Below, in pieces: positions 60,129 through 64,000 of a DNA stretch of 64,000 nt. This stretch comes from Pieris napi (taxonomy: Eukaryota > Arthropoda > Insecta > Lepidoptera > Pieridae), in assembly GCF_905475465.1 (NCBI RefSeq), contig NC_062245.1:9238001-9302000 (forward strand). The letters run 5' to 3'. The notes below the pieces were generated by a model that saw only the letters and a program-made list of their open reading frames with translations, had not been told where the DNA came from and searched no databases. A program made the translations under genes and the position numbers. Numbering within the stretch: the stretch's first letter is position 1; each line of letters starts with the position of its first letter.

Positions 60129-63100
60129 ACAGGCACATCAAATGATGTTGATATAACTTATTTTATAGTTAGCATTTATAATAAGTGTTGACATGAATGT
60201 AAGATGTCATTTTTTTTTATTCATAAAAGAAAAAAAAAATGTTTTTAGTGTTTCAGTTTTGAAACAAAACGTTACGCCTAATTCGGCTCGCGTTCCTTGG
60301 AGTGTATTGTTAGTTTAAAGATGTGTAATTAGTCCTAAGTTATAGTTAAATAAAATGTTTTAAACACTGGTTTCATAACATTTTCAATGTGACGAGCCCC
60401 CATTTGCAATGCCGTCCGAATGCCAAGGACATGCGCCTGCGCACAAACACAGCTAATTATATCACTTGCTGTACTAGATCATGATCTACTTCCTAGATGC
60501 ATTCCACATAGGGTCAGCGGCGCCTTATTCTTTAAAAATAAATAAATAAATAATATATATATATATATTATTGTTGGTACTATGAACGCGTGTCTTAACC
60601 GAACATGAAGTTGTCTTTATATAATTACATATTTTTATTTATTTTTTATCAATAAGGAAACATTACAAATACAAGATATGTAATAAAATATATACAAGTT
60701 ATAATAATTATAGAAGTGTCCTTAAATTGTTTCACAGATAAGTATCTGTAAATAAAATTATGAGTAACACAACTAAAAATAAAAAGAAAACAATAATAGG
60801 CACGAAAATGTAACATAATTAAATATAATACATAACAAAACAATTACAACATCAAATTTAAAAGGCCCTTGAAATATTAGTGGAGCACGAAAACATAATC
60901 GTTAGAGGAATTACACGTTTTATGTATATGTATAAAAGAAACTTACGAATTATTACTGCAATTAAAATAGTCCGTAAGTTACGTTTCTGAACCTTAACCT
61001 CAGTGTTAATTATGACTCCCGTAATAATTATTAAATCTGTCATCGCGGAGCGTGACCAAACAGTAATAAACCTGCACGGTATACAGTAGCTAAATCATGA
61101 GTACCCCGTGCTGAGACCAAGTCAAGTATTGAGGCACCCATCCCACTGTAATTATTTTTATTCTAATAACTTTCGTCATTAGCGCAATTGTTGTAAACTG
61201 TAATATCCCATCACTCATTGTAGTGTGTATAATATATAAATTAAATGTTTCTTATTTGTTGGTACTACTTCAAATAGCTCGACTTATTATTACGAAAGAT
61301 GTTCTTATTATATGACTTAATGAAAATTAATGTGACATTTGCATGCCTATTTTTGTGTAGCTGATTGTGCGGTTTTTTTTATAATTGATCGATATAAATG
61401 TACCACTTTCTTGCTAATAAATGATTTATTATTATTATTAAAGATTAATGCTTACGTATATTACTATACTATTTTAAGTCTTATATACTCGTCGTTAGAT
61501 GAAGTCTGGGTTTATTAGGAGAAGTCAAGCCAATATGGAGCTGCAAGAGTAACGAGGCTGGTCAAATCGTAGACCATGGGACCATGGACCTCCAATGACT
61601 GGAGGATTCGAATGCGTTGCCTTTTAAAAGTAAAGTTCCTTAAGTACCTAATAATGCATTACCACAAGTTTGTCAAAAAACGTTTACAATAATTATTATG
61701 CTTAAAATAAGATTAATTGCAACCAGTATTTTTTTACATTGATCAGGTACGTTCATGATAAAAGGATTCGAATACCTATCTTAGTTGGACGATAGCTGTG
61801 ATACTTTACGAGTTGGCAGTCCTTCCTCGACCTTTATCGAAAGATCTTTTATTTTTCGCATTTATAATCAGCTTTATATTATGAACGTACACATATGTAC
61901 ACATATATACCATATAAACACCAAGAAAATATCGAAAATAAGGAAACCGTACTTTGTTATTACTAAATGCTTATATTTAAGTAAACAATAATAATGTGTA
62001 TAGAAGTAATCGTTCGAATCAAAAGAGGTACCTACTAAACTTAGTTGATGTTCAAACGTCTCAACAACCCGAAAATGATCTCACTTATAAAAACTTTTTT
62101 TTTCTATAACGAACCATCAATGGCTGTACTGCTCGAAAAGCATTTTTTGCCATTGCAATCTATCAAGGACTCCTTGGGTGAAACTTCGAATACCTATTAT
62201 TTCAAGATCCACCAACGCAACCTCTACCAGGTGTTCTCTTGTCACCAGGTTCATTGAGGATCTTATCGTCTGCCATTCCGTGCACAATGCACATGTCTAT
62301 TTGTTTTCTGAATTGGACGATGCTATAAAGTTCATTGAAGCAAATACGCCAATCATCGACGTCATAAACAAAGATGATCTTTGTGCCTTCAAAGTGATAC
62401 AATTTAGCAAATATTATGGCTAAAAATAATATTATTTTAACTTAAACTGTGATTAATATCCATTAACAGTCTAGTGTTTTATTGTTTTGTAACTCTGTCC
62501 CGGAACCCGGAATCTGTCTCGGAATCTGTCCAGATAACCTTTTATTTAATTACTTGAACTTATATAAACTAAATTATTTTTATTTCATTTTATTCTTTTT
62601 ATCATAGTCGTATTGCAGACTTTACGCACCGGTACTATCTACCAGGCGCCAACTTAATTCTTTAATAAGCTCCTGTGCACTTGTTCCTCAAGGCCCAAGA
62701 GAACTCCAAAGGGAACTAAATCAAAGTTGGGGAAAAGACTCTTATATTTGAGCCGTTTATTATTTTCCACCTGCTCTGCGGCCGCCCAAGCTTACACATC
62801 CATTCCGGCCCCTTGTCATCGTCTCTAGCGATAGCGATTTTATAGTTAAAGTTAATTAGGAGCTACATGTTTATCAAAACAGTACGGATTTAAAAATAAC
62901 ATTCCCAATAAAAAAAGTAGATCGGAATGTCGGCTAAATATAATTAATGTCTACTTTCAATGAGCATAAAAACGTGTCTGGTTTTAAAGAACAGTAGCCA
63001 GGAGATAATTAGTATGAAAATAAATTTATATTGAATATGGAAAATTGCAATTCAATTAAGTGTCGGCTGATTGATGTTTCATTCATATGCAAATGTATTT

Positions 63101-63545
63101 TTACATATTAAATATTTAAATTGAATTGCGTTTATAAAATTACGCTAGACTTTTTACATAGGTGTTAATTAATAATAGCTTTTTATTAACAGTCAAAGTT
63201 AAAATTATCATTGCGTCGAATCAAAGATTTTCATGTCATCTTTCCTCATGCTTCCTCTACATAAAGCTTTAAAAACTTTTTTTTTTGAGGCAAAAACCGA
63301 ATTGAAAGAAAATTAGAACCGTGATTAGAACGTACGACCTTAAGAATGAAGACCTCAACACTGGTCCTAACAATCAATCCCAGTTCTTTATAATGCTGTA
63401 TCAACGAAAAATAATAATTAATTCTATTCTTACAGTAATGTATATAACTTATACAACTCTCTCATTCGTAACATATTTTATATTGCTGAATGTACTACTT
63501 ATAAGTTATAACCAACCAACTTTAATTTTGTTCCCTTTGGAGTAG
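60129..63545. other. Gene-poor region
   Basis: Includes an AAAT/AT microsatellite (about 60535-60570), TTA tract (about 61425-61440), a minus-strand retroelement fragment (62627-62705), a possible coding relic at 62110-62423 that reads on either strand but matches nothing I recognise, and a SINE-like fragment at 63309-63365. Confidence 0.55.
62627..62705 (-). repeat. Retroelement fragment, inverted copy
   Basis: Minus strand gives tcttgggccttgaggaacaa gtgcacaggagcttattaaa then agttggcgcctggtagatag, matching the plus-strand fragment at 63546. Confidence 0.6.
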
Positions 63546-63826
63546 ATACTCTTGGGCCGTTGGGTTCAAGTGCACAGGCGCTTATTAAAGATTTAAGTTG
63601 GCATCTGGTACATAGTACCGGTGACCCCAGAGCTGGTTCTTAACTGGCTCAACGAATAAGTATCGCAATACAGCGAGGAAATGCTGCCAGCGTCAAAGGT
63701 ACACTGCTACAGGGACCAAACTTTATAAATTTGTTTTATTTTTCTTTTTATTATTTTTATTATTACTTTGTAGATTAAGAATATTGTAAATACTGTATAC
63801 TTGAATGTTATACTTATAAAACATTA
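63546..63826 (+). pseudogene. Retroelement coding fragment with in-frame stop
   Basis: Reads LGPLGSSAQALIKDLSWHLV, then HSTGDPRAGS, a TAA stop, and LAQRISIAIQRGNAASVKG, a conserved module found with non-LTR retrotransposons in many invertebrates. The tail taagaatattgtaaatactg tata also occurs at about 51257. Truncated; family not assigned. Confidence 0.55.
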
Positions 63827-64000
63827 AGCGATCATTGTGTTATCTGACACGCAGGTCATTGTCTCTTCTATGCTACCGAATTCCATGAAATAATTCCAGA
63901 GAAAAATAAAATTACGCGTTTTATGTTACAAAATCACGTGGTATGGGGATGCTGGAGCTTAATTCCTGTTGGAAACAGTTTTGCCACAGACCAGTTATTA

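Noticed and set aside
1..64000. CRISPR array, bacterial operon or phage-like system
   Set aside because: Intron-containing genes, AT-rich non-coding spans and eukaryotic transposons; no regularly spaced repeats seen.

Overview
This window is insect nuclear DNA and most likely lepidopteran. It is AT-rich, has GT/AG introns with little branch-site context, and is crowded with moth/butterfly-style dispersed repeats: tRNA-derived SINEs, RTE-like and Jockey-like 3' ends, and PIF/Harbinger, hAT and pogo-type elements. Species cannot be named from the sequence alone.

Three host genes are well supported. (1) A six-exon SH3BP5/parcas gene (Rab11 GEF family) runs on the minus strand from its ATG at 19114 to its stop at 3888; the joined exons give 457 residues. 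(2) Inside its first intron, on the same strand, is a continuous 889-codon ORF for an FCHO F-BAR/mu-homology endocytic protein (16313-18982). Its ATG is only 63 nt downstream of the parcas exon 1 splice donor, so the two genes almost certainly share a promoter and 5' end. This is the most interesting arrangement in the window, and resembles an intronless gene nested in the first intron of a host gene (the VAChT/ChAT type). (3) A seven-exon Sds3/SUDS3 gene (Sin3-HDAC corepressor subunit; 330 residues) runs on the plus strand from 21263 to 25613. Its introns are loaded with SINEs and a Harbinger-type MITE. Parcas/FCHO and Sds3 are divergently arranged across about 2.1 kb that contains a TIR element.

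From about 25.6 kb to 64 kb I see no convincing host coding exon. Identifiable content there is mobile DNA: a 2.1-kb element with about 540-bp inverted repeats around a short spliced acidic ORF (27968-30064); a 263-bp hAT MITE with an 8-bp target duplication; RTE- and Jockey-like 3' fragments; a foldback MITE at 37.6 kb; a degraded 2.2-kb PIF/Harbinger transposon with relics of both its Myb-like gene and its HARBI1 transposase (52.6-54.8 kb); and a perfect 110-bp inverted repeat at 59.9-60.1 kb. A GC-richer segment ending in ATGATGAAG plus a consensus donor near 36.56 kb is a weak candidate first exon of a gene with very long introns.

Together the genes act in membrane traffic (parcas on Rab11 recycling, FCHO on clathrin-coated pit nucleation) and chromatin repression (Sds3). 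The traffic connection between the two co-located genes is an inference, not something the sequence proves. Exon boundaries were derived by hand from splice consensus, reading frame and family similarity, without transcript data.
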